From positions 1-8,121 of the forward strand of contig JAISJX010000386.1 in assembly GCA_031261145.1 (NCBI GenBank): DNA of 8,121 nt, written 5' to 3'. The stretch is from Tannerella sp. GTDB lineage: Bacteria; Bacteroidota; Bacteroidia; Bacteroidales; Tannerellaceae. The position numbers and the translations under genes were made by a program. The notes below the pieces were generated by a model. The model worked only from the letters and a program-made list of their open reading frames with translations, had not been told where the DNA came from and did not search any database. Shown in pieces: positions 1 through 6,932 of the stretch (position 1 is the stretch's first letter; each line of letters begins with the position of its first letter).

Positions 1-1
1 A

Positions 2-901
2 GTCGTGCAGTTTGAGCCGATCGATATGGTACTCACGGCTATGGTCGGTTATTCCGGCTTGAAACCCACCATCTCGGCCATCAAAGCAGGGAAAGCGATT
101 GCATTGGCCAACAAAGAGACGTTGGTCGTCGCAGGTGAGCTAATCATGTCTTTGGCTAAAGAATACAAGGTCCCGATTTTGCCGGTTGATTCGGAACATT
201 CGGCCATTTTCCAATGCCTGGCCGGCGCGTGGAACAATCCGATTGAGAAAATCCTGCTGACGGCGTCCGGAGGTCCTTTCCGTACCAAGAAACGGGACGA
301 ATTGGCCTTTGTCACCAAAGAACAGGCGCTGAAACATCCCAACTGGACAATGGGCGCCAAAGTGACAATCGACTCTGCCTCAATGATGAACAAAGGATTT
401 GAAATGATCGAAGCCAAATGGCTGTTCGGCATAACGCCGGAGCAGATACAAGTCGTTGTACATCCGCAATCGGTCATCCATTCGATGGTGCAATTTGAAG
501 ATGGAGCCGTCATCGCGCAATTAGGAATTCCCGATATGAAGCTCCCGATTGCGTATGCTTTCTCCTATCCCCAGCGGCTTAAAAATACGGCCGAACGGTT
601 GGATTTCCGGCAATATGCCTCCTTGACATTTGAAGAACCCGATATGGAACGTTTTCGGAATCTGGCATTTGCATTCGACGCCGTGCGTAAAGGAGGAAAT
701 ATGCCCTGCATTCTGAATGCGGCGAACGAGGTGGTCGTTGCGGCCTTTCTGCAAGGCAAAACCGGATTCCTGCAAATGAGTGATGTGATTGAACGCACGA
801 TGGCGAAAGCCTCATTCATCCCGAATCCGACCTGCGAAGATTACGTGCAGACCGACCGGGAAGCGCGTGAAATAGCGATACAACAAACAGTACATAAGTG
901 A
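2..901 (+). CDS. dxr: 1-deoxy-D-xylulose 5-phosphate reductoisomerase, 3' part
   Basis: This enzyme converts DXP to MEP using NADPH and a divalent metal, the first committed step of the MEP isoprenoid pathway in the cytosol. The frame is open at the left edge, and 299 residues are visible. By alignment from memory with the E. coli enzyme (398 residues), roughly the first 85-90 residues (the NADPH-binding start) lie outside. Visible motifs are ALANKETLV, PVDSEHSAIFQ (metal ligands Asp at 188-190 and Glu at 194-196), TASGGPFR, DSASMMNKGFEMIEAKW (third metal-ligand Glu at 401-403) and HPQSVIHSMVQFEDG, then the C-terminal helical domain with NAANEVVVAAFL. The GTG at 5 is an internal codon, not the start. 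rseP follows after 23 bases, so the two are probably cotranscribed, as in many Bacteroidota. No defect is seen in the visible part. Confidence 0.97.
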   Translation, partial: VVQFEPIDMVLTAMVGYSGLKPTISAIKAGKAIALANKETLVVAGELIMSLAKEYKVPILPVDSEHSAIFQCLAGAWNNPIEKILLTASGGPFRTKKRDELAFVTKEQALKHPNWTMGAKVTIDSASMMNKGFEMIEAKWLFGITPEQIQVVVHPQSVIHSMVQFEDGAVIAQLGIPDMKLPIAYAFSYPQRLKNTAERLDFRQYASLTFEEPDMERFRNLAFAFDAVRKGGNMPCILNAANEVVVAAFLQGKTGFLQMSDVIERTMAKASFIPNPTCEDYVQTDREAREIAIQQTVHK

Positions 902-924
902 AAATTATTTGAAAAATTGATGAT

Positions 925-2253
925 ATGGAAACATTTTTGATGAAGGCGTTGCAACTCATTCTGAGTTTGTCAATATTGGTCATAGTCCACGAGTTCGGAC
1001 ATTTTATCTTTGCCCGTATATTTAAGGTACGTGTAGAGAAATTCTATTTGTTCTTCGACCCGTGGTTTTCCCTTTTTAAGTTCAAACCCAAAAACAGTGA
1101 AACAGAGTATGGTGTCGGATGGTTGCCCTTGGGCGGTTACTGTAAGATTTCCGGCATGATCGACGAATCAATGGACAAGGAACAGTTGGCGCAGCCGCCT
1201 CAACCTTACGAATTTCGTTCCAAACCGACCGGGCAGCGACTGATGATTATGGTCGCCGGCGTCGTATTTAACTTCCTGTTGGCCTTGTTTATCTATTCGA
1301 TGGTGCTCTTTACGTGGGGCGATACGTATTTGCCGCTGAAGAACATAGAGTTGGGTATGGAATACAGCGATACGGTTAAAAAGGTAGGCTTTGAGGATGG
1401 CGATATTTTGTATAAAGCGGACGATGTTGTATTAGAGCGTTATAATACGACTGCATTACGCGCTTTGGTTAATGCAAGTACCGTAACCGTCATTCGGAAG
1501 GGGGTTGAAACCACTATCCGGATGCCGGATGATATGATGCAGCGTCTCATGCGTGATAGACAATTTTTCGCAACCGAACGTTTCCCAATGATACTGAAAG
1601 GCTTGGAATCGGATCATAGCCCTGCCGCACTGGCCGGATTGCTGCCGGGCGATGCTATTGTTTGCATCGACGAAGTTGCTACGCCGACATTTAATGATGT
1701 TGCTGTGCAACTTGATCTAAAGAAAAACAAGGAAATTACAGTCGCTTTCTACCGGGATAACGTCGCTCAGTCCGTGCAGTTGGTAACCGATTCGCTTGGA
1801 CGAATGGGGGTATTTATAAAGTTGCCGAAAGAAATATATCCTACCGTCACCAATACGTATGGATTTTTCGCTTCTATTCCTTCCGGCATTACTTTGGGTG
1901 TGAATACATTGAAAGGATATGTGGGCGATATGAAATATGTGTTTACGAAAGAAGGCGCAACCAGTTTGGGCGGTTTTGGAACGATCGGCAGCCTGTTTCC
2001 ACCTGCGTGGGACTGGCGGATTTTCTGGATGCAAACGGCTTTTCTTTCTATTATCCTGGCGTTTATGAATATACTGCCTATTCCGGCGTTGGATGGCGGG
2101 CATGTGCTGTTTTTGTTCTACGAAGTGATTACGCGGCGCAAACTCAGTGACAAGTTCCTCGAATATGCGCAAATTGCCGGCATGACGCTCTTAATCGGGT
2201 TATTGATTTATGCAAACGGGAATGATATTATCCGTTTCTTCTTTAATAAATAG
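925..2253 (+). CDS. rseP: RseP/RIP-type site-2 zinc metalloprotease, M50 family
   Basis: This is an inner-membrane intramembrane protease. Family members cut transmembrane segments such as anti-sigma factors and signal-peptide remnants, and the substrate here is unknown. Of 442 residues, the first membrane segment (about 5-27) carries the HEFGH zinc motif (His22, Glu23, His26). A second hydrophobic segment lies near residues 109-130. Two PDZ-like regions follow: a divergent one around 140-200 (VKKVGFEDGDILYKADD) and a clearer one around 225-290 (HSPAALAGLLPGDAIVCIDE). The C-terminal membrane part has the NILPIPALDGGH motif, with the third zinc ligand Asp390. Length is normal for the family. 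ATG 925 is used because the hydrophobic segment starts right after it; ATG 940 (residue 6) is an alternative. No strong ribosome site is seen. The gene sits 23 bases after dxr and 28 before the DHH gene, so it is likely in an operon. Confidence 0.95.
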   Translation: METFLMKALQLILSLSILVIVHEFGHFIFARIFKVRVEKFYLFFDPWFSLFKFKPKNSETEYGVGWLPLGGYCKISGMIDESMDKEQLAQPPQPYEFRSKPTGQRLMIMVAGVVFNFLLALFIYSMVLFTWGDTYLPLKNIELGMEYSDTVKKVGFEDGDILYKADDVVLERYNTTALRALVNASTVTVIRKGVETTIRMPDDMMQRLMRDRQFFATERFPMILKGLESDHSPAALAGLLPGDAIVCIDEVATPTFNDVAVQLDLKKNKEITVAFYRDNVAQSVQLVTDSLGRMGVFIKLPKEIYPTVTNTYGFFASIPSGITLGVNTLKGYVGDMKYVFTKEGATSLGGFGTIGSLFPPAWDWRIFWMQTAFLSIILAFMNILPIPALDGGHVLFLFYEVITRRKLSDKFLEYAQIAGMTLLIGLLIYANGNDIIRFFFNK

Positions 2254-2281
2254 AAGGATTTTTTTGACAAAATAATTTGAT

Positions 2282-3322
2282 ATGCTGACAAAAATATTTG
2301 ACGAAAAAGAAGTTCAGAAACTTCATACGTATATAGACCGGGGCGAACGCTTTGTGATAGTAACCCATGTTTCACCGGATGGCGACGCAATTGGCGCGTC
2401 GTTGGGTTTATTTCATTTTTTATCTGCTATGGACAAAGATTCCGTAATAGACGTGATTGTGCCGAATAACTTCCCGGATTTCCTGAAATGGATGCCCGGA
2501 GCAAGAGATATTGTGATTTATGATCGCCATCAGGAGTATGCCGAACGGCTTATACAGGATGCGGATGTGATTTTTTGCCTCGATTTCAACGAGCTGAAGC
2601 GGATTGGTAAGTTAGCTTCCTTTGTTGAAGCGGCAGACGCACGGAAGGTGTTGATTGATCATCATTTGAATCCGGCCGGATTTTGCAATCTTACCATATC
2701 TTACCCGGAGATGACTTCCACCAGCGAGATGGTGTTCCGACTGATTTGCGCCATGAAAGCCTTCGATGACATTCACAGGGAAGCCGCCGAATGTATCTAT
2801 ACCGGCATGATGACCGATACCGGATCGTTCACCTACAACTCCAATAATCCCGACCTTTATCTGATTGTGCAGGAATTACTTAAAAAAGGCGTCAATAAAG
2901 ATTTGATATACCGGAATGTCTATCAGGTGTATTCCGAATCGAGATTGCGCCTGATGGGATATGTCTTGTATGAAAAGATGAAAGTTTATTCCGGACAAAA
3001 GACCGCGTTGATTACCTTGCGGCTGGACGAACTGAATCGTTTCAGATATACCACGGGCGATACGGAAGGATTTGTGAATTTGCCGTTAAGTATCCAGGGA
3101 ATTGAATTTGTAGTATTTATCCGCGAAGATACCGATTTCATAAAAATATCCCTCCGTTCGGTCGGCGATTTCCCATGCAACCGGTTTGCATCGACCTATT
3201 TTCAGGGCGGCGGACACAAAAATGCCTCCGGCGGAGAGTTTTACGGAACGATGGCCGACGCTGTTGTCGCTTTTGAAGAAGGGCTGGCGCAGTTAAACCC
3301 CGCTACGTTTAATAATAAGTGA
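2282..3322 (+). CDS. DHH/DHHA1 family phosphoesterase, NrnA-like
   Basis: This is a probable cytosolic manganese-dependent phosphoesterase. Relatives with this layout (NrnA) degrade very short oligonucleotides and dephosphorylate pAp, while others hydrolyse cyclic dinucleotides, so the substrate cannot be settled from sequence. Of 346 residues, the DHH domain shows motif I THVSPDGDAIG (His29, Asp33, Asp35), an acidic motif CLDFNE (Asp101), the name-giving motif VLIDHH (Asp126, His127, His128) and TGMMTDTGSF (Asp179). The C-terminal DHHA1 substrate-binding part ends with GGGHKNASG (309-317). All catalytic motifs are present and length is typical for a stand-alone NrnA type, with no CBS or RecJ extensions. 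It starts 28 bases after rseP, with no promoter box seen in the gap, so it is probably the last gene of the dxr-rseP operon. Its final 14 bases overlap the end of the convergent lipoprotein gene. Confidence 0.92.
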   Translation: MLTKIFDEKEVQKLHTYIDRGERFVIVTHVSPDGDAIGASLGLFHFLSAMDKDSVIDVIVPNNFPDFLKWMPGARDIVIYDRHQEYAERLIQDADVIFCLDFNELKRIGKLASFVEAADARKVLIDHHLNPAGFCNLTISYPEMTSTSEMVFRLICAMKAFDDIHREAAECIYTGMMTDTGSFTYNSNNPDLYLIVQELLKKGVNKDLIYRNVYQVYSESRLRLMGYVLYEKMKVYSGQKTALITLRLDELNRFRYTTGDTEGFVNLPLSIQGIEFVVFIREDTDFIKISLRSVGDFPCNRFASTYFQGGGHKNASGGEFYGTMADAVVAFEEGLAQLNPATFNNK

Positions 3323-3881
3323 ATTTCACTTTGTCATAATAAAGAGGTGCGCCATAGCTGGCTTGATACGAACTGCCTATGTCAAAAGGTACAATCAACT
3401 TGACAATGGAGTTTTCGCCTACATAATTCAAGACCGAGTCCATGGCGACACTTAAAAAAGTGAGATCTTGTTCGGAAGCAGACGTAGATTGCGTCTTCAG
3501 GGTAGAATAGCCGTATGTAAACTCAATCGGAGAGAAGTAATTATCAAACAGGTCAAACGTGCCTGTGTCCGTATCAAGGATGAACTTGCCGCTGCAACGC
3601 ATCAGAATAGTTGTCTTATAAGGTACAGGCCTGTTTCCGTTCCCCGAATCAACGATATTCAGGTAGATGCCGTTGTCTAACAGCACAAATTCTTTCTCGC
3701 CGAAAACGCCGTTTGCCGGATACTTTTTGGTGATTTCAAACCCTTCTTTGACAATTAACCTGTCAATAGCCCTCTTTTGCTCTTTTATCATCTGGGCATA
3801 CGTCCTGTTTTTGTTGCAGGACGACAGCGCTATAAGACCACTCAACAGAACAAGCGCCAGCACATTTATTTTCATTTTCAT
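3309..3881 (-). CDS. DUF4827-type lipoprotein
   Basis: This is a 190-residue protein with a classic lipoprotein signal: basic start MKMK, hydrophobic core, and lipobox LSSC with the lipidated Cys at residue 22, followed by Asn-Lys. It should therefore be exported and anchored to a membrane. The mature part begins with a helical, charged stretch (NRTYAQMIKEQKRAIDRLI), followed by a beta-rich region ending in YYDKVKFTYY. I recognise it as the Bacteroidota-restricted DUF4827 family from the motif order and from its position between a DHH phosphoesterase gene and glmM. The family has been likened to FKBP-type proline isomerases, but I see no residues that establish activity. ATG 3881 is preferred because a TAnnTTTG box lies 27 bases upstream; ATG 3875 (Met3) would also leave a working signal. 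Its stop lies inside the 3' end of the convergent DHH gene. Confidence 0.88.
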   Translation of the reverse strand: MKMKINVLALVLLSGLIALSSCNKNRTYAQMIKEQKRAIDRLIVKEGFEITKKYPANGVFGEKEFVLLDNGIYLNIVDSGNGNRPVPYKTTILMRCSGKFILDTDTGTFDLFDNYFSPIEFTYGYSTLKTQSTSASEQDLTFLSVAMDSVLNYVGENSIVKLIVPFDIGSSYQASYGAPLYYDKVKFTYY

Positions 3882-3907
3882 CTTTATCTCATTTTATTAA
3901 TCACGTG

Positions 3908-3915
3908 CAAAAGTA
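3908..3915 (-). promoter_or_regulatory. Putative -7 box of the lipoprotein gene
   Basis: Read on the minus strand, this is TACTTTTG, an exact match to the Bacteroidota -7 consensus TAnnTTTG, 26 bases before the ATG at 3881. No TTTG is present about 20 bases further up; that stretch is A/T-rich and holds a 12-bp perfect palindrome TTGAATATTCAA (3938-3949). The call rests on the -7 box and its position alone. Confidence 0.5.
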
Positions 3916-3998
3916 GGTAATATCCGTTACTTAATTTTTGAATATTCAATTTTTAACAGCAGGAAAATTCAAAAAATCATTTTTGAGGATGAATGAGA

Positions 3999-4030
3999 TT
4001 TGTTTTTACCTGTAAATATCCTTACATTTG
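3999..4030 (+). promoter_or_regulatory. glmM promoter, Bacteroidota sigma factor type
   Basis: The -33 element TTTG at 3999-4002 is followed after exactly 20 bases by the -7 element TACATTTG at 4023-4030, matching the Bacteroidota pattern TTTG-N19-21-TAnnTTTG. The start codon at 4050 lies 19 bases past the -7 box, leaving only a short leader. A small hairpin, TCAAAAA/TTTTTGA with a four-base loop (3969-3986), sits just upstream; its role is unknown. This promoter decides the glmM start, because the in-frame ATG at 3993 lies upstream of both elements. Confidence 0.8.
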
Positions 4031-4049
4031 TACTTTAATTTATATTACT

Positions 4050-5438
4050 ATGACATTAATAAAATCGATTTCAGGTATTCGCGGTACTATCGGAGGAAAG
4101 CCGGAAGAAGGGCTGAGTCCGTTGGCCGTTGTGAAGTTTGTGGCTGCTTATGCCGCTTTTATTCGTAAAAACACATCTGCTACGACCAACCGTATCGTCG
4201 TAGGCCGTGACGCACGTATGTCCGGCGAGATGGTGAAGTTTCTGACAATCGGCACGCTGACAGGCATGGGGTTTGACGTTGTCGATATAGGCATGGCTAC
4301 CACTCCGACCACCGAGCTGGCCGTGGTGATGGAAAAAGCCTGCGGCGGAATTATCCTGACGGCAAGCCATAACCCGAAACAGTGGAATGCCCTGAAGCTG
4401 CTGAACGAACACGGCGAGTTTCTGAACGCCGCCGAAGGCAATGACGTGCTGGCGCTGGCCGAAGCCGAAGATTTCACGTTCGCCGATGTAACGTCGTTGG
4501 GAAAAGTGATTGTCGATCTGCGTTATAAAGAACGTCATATCGAAAGTGTACTGAATCTGGAACTGGTGGATGTCGAGGCGATTAAGGCGGCCAACTTCCG
4601 TGTGGCCATTGATTGTGTCAATTCGGTAGGCGGTGTCGTTTTGCCCGATTTGCTCTATGCGCTTGGCGTAAAGGAACTTTTCAAGCTGCATTGCAATCCG
4701 CACGGGAATTTCTCCCACAACCCCGAACCGCTGCCCGAAAACCTGACCGAAATATCCCATCTGATGACGCAAGCCAAAGCAGATGTAGGTTTTGTGGTCG
4801 ATCCCGATGTCGATCGCCTGGCAATCGTTTGTGAAAACGGACAAATGTTTGGCGAAGAATACACGCTGGTTGCCATCAGTGATTACGTACTGAGCCATAC
4901 GCCCGGCAATACGGTCAGCAACCTCAGTTCGAGCCGCGCCCTGCGTGATGTGACGCAAAAGCATGGCGGACAATATAATGCCGCAGCCGTCGGTGAGGTC
5001 AATGTTGTCGCTAAGATGAAAGAAACCAACGCCGTGATTGGCGGCGAAGGCAATGGCGGGGTCATCTATCCGGCAAGCCATTACGGACGGGATGCGTTAG
5101 TCGGCATCGCCCTGTTTCTAAGTCACCTGGCAAAGAAAAAGCTACGGACAAGCGAATTACGCGCCACTTATCCGCCCTATTTTATCTCGAAGCAAAAGAT
5201 AGAACTGACGCCGGATATCGACGTGGACGCCATTTTGGAAAAAGTGAAAGCGACGTTTGCCGGAAACGATATTACAGCCATTGACGGCGTAAAGATTGAT
5301 TTCCCGGATAAATGGGTGCACCTGCGGAAAAGCAATACCGAGCCGATAATCCGAATCTATTCGGAAGCCCCCACAATGGCCGAAGCCGAAGCATTAGGCG
5401 GAGAACTGATTCTAAAACTTAAAGACTTAGAGTCCTAA
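4050..5438 (+). CDS. glmM: Phosphoglucosamine mutase
   Basis: This enzyme interconverts glucosamine-6-phosphate and glucosamine-1-phosphate, feeding UDP-GlcNAc for peptidoglycan and outer-membrane glycans. The 462-residue alpha-D-phosphohexomutase has all four hallmark sites: the phosphoserine loop TASHNP (Ser106), the magnesium loop DPDVDR (251-256), the sugar-binding loop GGEGNGG (331-337) and the phosphate-binding loop RKSNTEP (426-432). It begins MTLIKSISGIRGTIGG, the usual family start. The in-frame ATG at 3993 would add 19 unrelated residues and lies upstream of the promoter, so 4050 is preferred. Assignment to glucosamine rather than mannose or glucose follows the usual annotation of this Bacteroidota subgroup and is not proven. 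The last residues (KDLES) and the stop codon lie inside a palindrome that may have altered the native C-terminus. The four-helix-bundle gene follows after 37 bases. Confidence 0.9.
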   Translation: MTLIKSISGIRGTIGGKPEEGLSPLAVVKFVAAYAAFIRKNTSATTNRIVVGRDARMSGEMVKFLTIGTLTGMGFDVVDIGMATTPTTELAVVMEKACGGIILTASHNPKQWNALKLLNEHGEFLNAAEGNDVLALAEAEDFTFADVTSLGKVIVDLRYKERHIESVLNLELVDVEAIKAANFRVAIDCVNSVGGVVLPDLLYALGVKELFKLHCNPHGNFSHNPEPLPENLTEISHLMTQAKADVGFVVDPDVDRLAIVCENGQMFGEEYTLVAISDYVLSHTPGNTVSNLSSSRALRDVTQKHGGQYNAAAVGEVNVVAKMKETNAVIGGEGNGGVIYPASHYGRDALVGIALFLSHLAKKKLRTSELRATYPPYFISKQKIELTPDIDVDAILEKVKATFAGNDITAIDGVKIDFPDKWVHLRKSNTEPIIRIYSEAPTMAEAEALGGELILKLKDLES

Positions 5439-5453
5439 AGGACTTAAAGTCTT
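5422..5453. repeat. Imperfect palindrome across the glmM stop
   Basis: The left arm AAGACTTAGAGTCC (5422-5435) and right arm GGACTTAAAGTCTT (5440-5453) pair at 12 of 14 positions around a TAAA loop. The glmM stop codon TAA occupies 5436-5438, in that loop. The downstream sequence is A-rich rather than T-rich on the plus strand, so it is not a standard terminator for glmM. GACTTAAAGTC-type words look like a repeat-derived insertion between glmM and the four-helix-bundle gene. It could still act as an RNA hairpin that stabilises the glmM mRNA end. Confidence 0.7.
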
Positions 5454-5475
5454 AAAAAATAAAACAACAAGGACT

Positions 5476-6066
5476 ATGAAAGAAAGTTTGTTTAACAACA
5501 CCGGGAACTACCGGAAACTCTACAGCTACCAGAAAGCGGAGGCTCTCTACGACATCACCCGCTTCTTTTGCGAGAGATTCCTGCGGCGGGGCGACCGTAC
5601 GATCGACCAGATGGTACAGGCTGCCCGCTCCGGGAAGCAGAACATCATTGAAGGCTGCAAAGCATCCGCCACTTCCTCCGAAACAGAAATCAAATTAGTA
5701 GGTGTGGCAAGGGCAAGCCTGCACGAGTTGCACGCCGATTACGAAGATTTCCTCAGGAATATCGGATACACTGATCCTGTGCGCGGGCGGATATGGGAAG
5801 ATGATTCCGTGGAGGCCAAAAAAATGCACGAATTGTGCCGTACCCACAATGATGCCGCGTTTTACATGAAGATCGTAATGTCCCGGCCACCGGAAACCAT
5901 TGCCAACATCGCCATTCGACTGCTGAAGAATACCGACTATCTTTTGTTCAAGCAACTGGAAGCGCTGGAAAAGAAATTCCTCACCGAGGGCGGTCTCCGC
6001 GAACGAATGACGCGGATGAGGCTCGAAGAACGGAGAAAAGCAGATAGCCAAGGAAACAGGAAGTGA
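5476..6066 (+). CDS. Four-helix-bundle protein with C-terminal suffix domain
   Basis: This 196-residue protein belongs to the four-helix-bundle family that includes the proteins encoded by 23S rRNA intervening sequences and the Avd accessory proteins of diversity-generating retroelements. The core covers about residues 15-95: SYQKAEALYDITRFFCERF, then QMVQAARSGKQNIIEG (45-60, equivalent to the family's RAxxSxxxNIAEG) and KLVGVARASLHELHADYEDFLR. Residues from about 105 form the suffix seen in a Bacteroidota-common subset, ending in a basic helix with GGLRERMTRMRLEERRK. The molecular function is unknown; the basic surface suggests nucleic-acid or protein binding, which is an inference. AAGGA at 5469-5473 is only two bases from the ATG, unusually close for a ribosome site. 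The stop overlaps the methyltransferase start by one base. No reverse transcriptase or variable repeat accompanies it, so an Avd role is not supported here. Confidence 0.85.
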   Translation: MKESLFNNTGNYRKLYSYQKAEALYDITRFFCERFLRRGDRTIDQMVQAARSGKQNIIEGCKASATSSETEIKLVGVARASLHELHADYEDFLRNIGYTDPVRGRIWEDDSVEAKKMHELCRTHNDAAFYMKIVMSRPPETIANIAIRLLKNTDYLLFKQLEALEKKFLTEGGLRERMTRMRLEERRKADSQGNRK

Positions 6067-6593
6067 TGCGTAAACTGAAAGTAACCGAACTCAACCGGCT
6101 GACGCCGGAACAGTATAAAAACGGCGCCAAAACGCCTCTGGTCGTTGTTCTCGATCAGGTACGGAGTCTGAATAATGTCGGTTCCGTATTTCGTACGGCC
6201 GACGCTTTTCGTCTGGAAGCCGTTTACCTGTGCGGGATTACGGCTACGCCGCCGAATCCCGAAATCCATAAGACCGCCCTTGGCGCCGAGGAAACGGTCG
6301 AATGGCACGCTTGCAAAGATACGTTAGACGCCGTGCGCGAACTGCGCCGGGAAGGCTATGTGCTTTGCGCCGTCGAACAGGCGGAGGGAAGCCTTTCGTT
6401 AGACCGGGTCGCGCTGGATCGCGACAGGAAATACGCTCTTATCCTGGGACACGAAGTGAAAGGCGTACAGCAAGCCGTCGTTGACCAGTGTGATTATTGC
6501 ATCGAAATCCCGCAATACGGCACAAAACATTCGCTGAACGTCTCCGTAGCCGGCGGAATCGTCCTCTGGGACTTCTTTAAACAGTTGTCTTAA
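6066..6593 (+). CDS. SpoU/TrmH (SPOUT) family RNA 2'-O-methyltransferase
   Basis: This is a 175-residue trefoil-knot methyltransferase that probably transfers a methyl group from S-adenosylmethionine to a ribose of tRNA or rRNA. The three SpoU motifs are intact: motif 1 RSLNNVGSVFRTADAF (33-48, with Asn37, Gly39 and catalytic Arg43), motif 2 ILGHEVKG (126-133, Glu130) and motif 3 IPQYGTKHSLNVSVA (148-162, Ser156, Asn158). It has no N-terminal substrate-binding domain, so it is a short form like TrmL, but the target nucleotide cannot be read from sequence. ATG 6066 is preferred over GTG 6063: it overlaps the previous stop as TGATG, suggesting translational coupling, and purine-rich AGGAAACAGGAAG lies just upstream. 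The stop TAA (6591-6593) directly abuts a repeat-derived segment. Confidence 0.9.
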   Translation: MRKLKVTELNRLTPEQYKNGAKTPLVVVLDQVRSLNNVGSVFRTADAFRLEAVYLCGITATPPNPEIHKTALGAEETVEWHACKDTLDAVRELRREGYVLCAVEQAEGSLSLDRVALDRDRKYALILGHEVKGVQQAVVDQCDYCIEIPQYGTKHSLNVSVAGGIVLWDFFKQLS

Positions 6594-6599
6594 CCATGC

Positions 6600-6816
6600 A
6601 AGGAGATTGCTTCATACTGCCAATGACGGTTTCATGTAAACCGCTTAAAATAAGCAAAATAACATTTCTTCTCGAAGCGAGACTTTTCCACATTCCAAAC
6701 ACGTCATTCTTCTTCATTTAAAAGAATTTTATGGGGTCTCGCAATGACGGGAGGTGGAGTATCGTGATTACAATCCCGCTCAACGTCATTGCGAGCCTTA
6801 GCGAAGCAATCTCCTT
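6600..6816. repeat. 217-bp REP/MITE-like element with 14-bp inverted ends
   Basis: The ends AAGGAGATTGCTTC (6600-6613) and GAAGCAATCTCCTT (6803-6816) are perfect inverted repeats. Internally there are further pieces of the same family: CAATGACG (6621-6628), CGTCATT (6702-6708) pairing with AATGACG (6743-6749), and a full unit running CGTCATTGCGAG...GAAGCAATCTCC (6784-6814). Small stems also occur, such as TCTCG-AAG-CGAGA at 6670-6682. No coding frame of note is present, so a transposase would have to act from elsewhere. It starts within seven bases of the methyltransferase stop. The matching words at 7343-7411 show that the family is multi-copy here. Together with 6817-6932, this accounts for the gene-free stretch between the methyltransferase and the antitoxin. 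Confidence 0.75.
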
Positions 6817-6824
6817 TTGTCTGA

Positions 6825-6874
6825 ACCATGATTTTCACAAGATTTACATGATTACCATGATTCATAATTCATAA
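6825..6874. repeat. Short direct repeats, ACCATGATT and TTCATAA
   Basis: ACCATGATT occurs at 6825-6833 and again at 6854-6862, with a related ACATGATT at 6846-6853. TTCATAA is repeated in tandem at 6861-6874. This A/T-rich stretch links the 217-bp element to the antitoxin promoter and appears to be more repeat-derived spacer. No coding is seen. Confidence 0.5.
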
Positions 6875-6906
6875 TTTGGGAATCTTGGAAATTTTATGTA
6901 ATTTTG
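6875..6906 (+). promoter_or_regulatory. Promoter of the antitoxin-like gene
   Basis: TTTG at 6875-6878 is followed after exactly 20 bases by TAATTTTG at 6899-6906, a full match to the Bacteroidota -33/-7 pattern. The ATG at 6933 lies 26 bases past the -7 box. It shows that the toxin-antitoxin remnant has its own transcription start. It also argues against any longer N-terminal reading of the antitoxin frame, since such a frame would begin inside this promoter. Confidence 0.75.
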
Positions 6907-6932
6907 CAATCGAAATTTTAAACAGAAAGATT

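Noticed and set aside
4071..5081. Long 336-codon frame antisense to glmM
   Set aside because: It is fully inside glmM, has no recognisable protein features, and reflects the codon pattern of the real gene.
5422..5460. Intrinsic terminator of glmM
   Set aside because: The stem is followed by A-rich rather than T-rich sequence on the plus strand, and the next genes are close and co-oriented.
5476..6066. Avd accessory protein of a diversity-generating retroelement
   Set aside because: No reverse transcriptase, template repeat or variable-repeat gene is in the window, and the C-terminal suffix fits another branch of the four-helix-bundle family.
6592..6830. AACCATG direct repeats (6592-6598 and 6824-6830) as a target-site duplication of the 217-bp element
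   Set aside because: They are not flush with the inverted ends on the right, and ACCATGCAAG also appears in the loop of the 7343-7411 hairpin, so it belongs to the repeat family itself.
6876..6932. N-terminal extension of the antitoxin frame upstream of ATG 6933
   Set aside because: This stretch contains the -33/-7 promoter elements at 6875-6906, so it would not be in the transcript.
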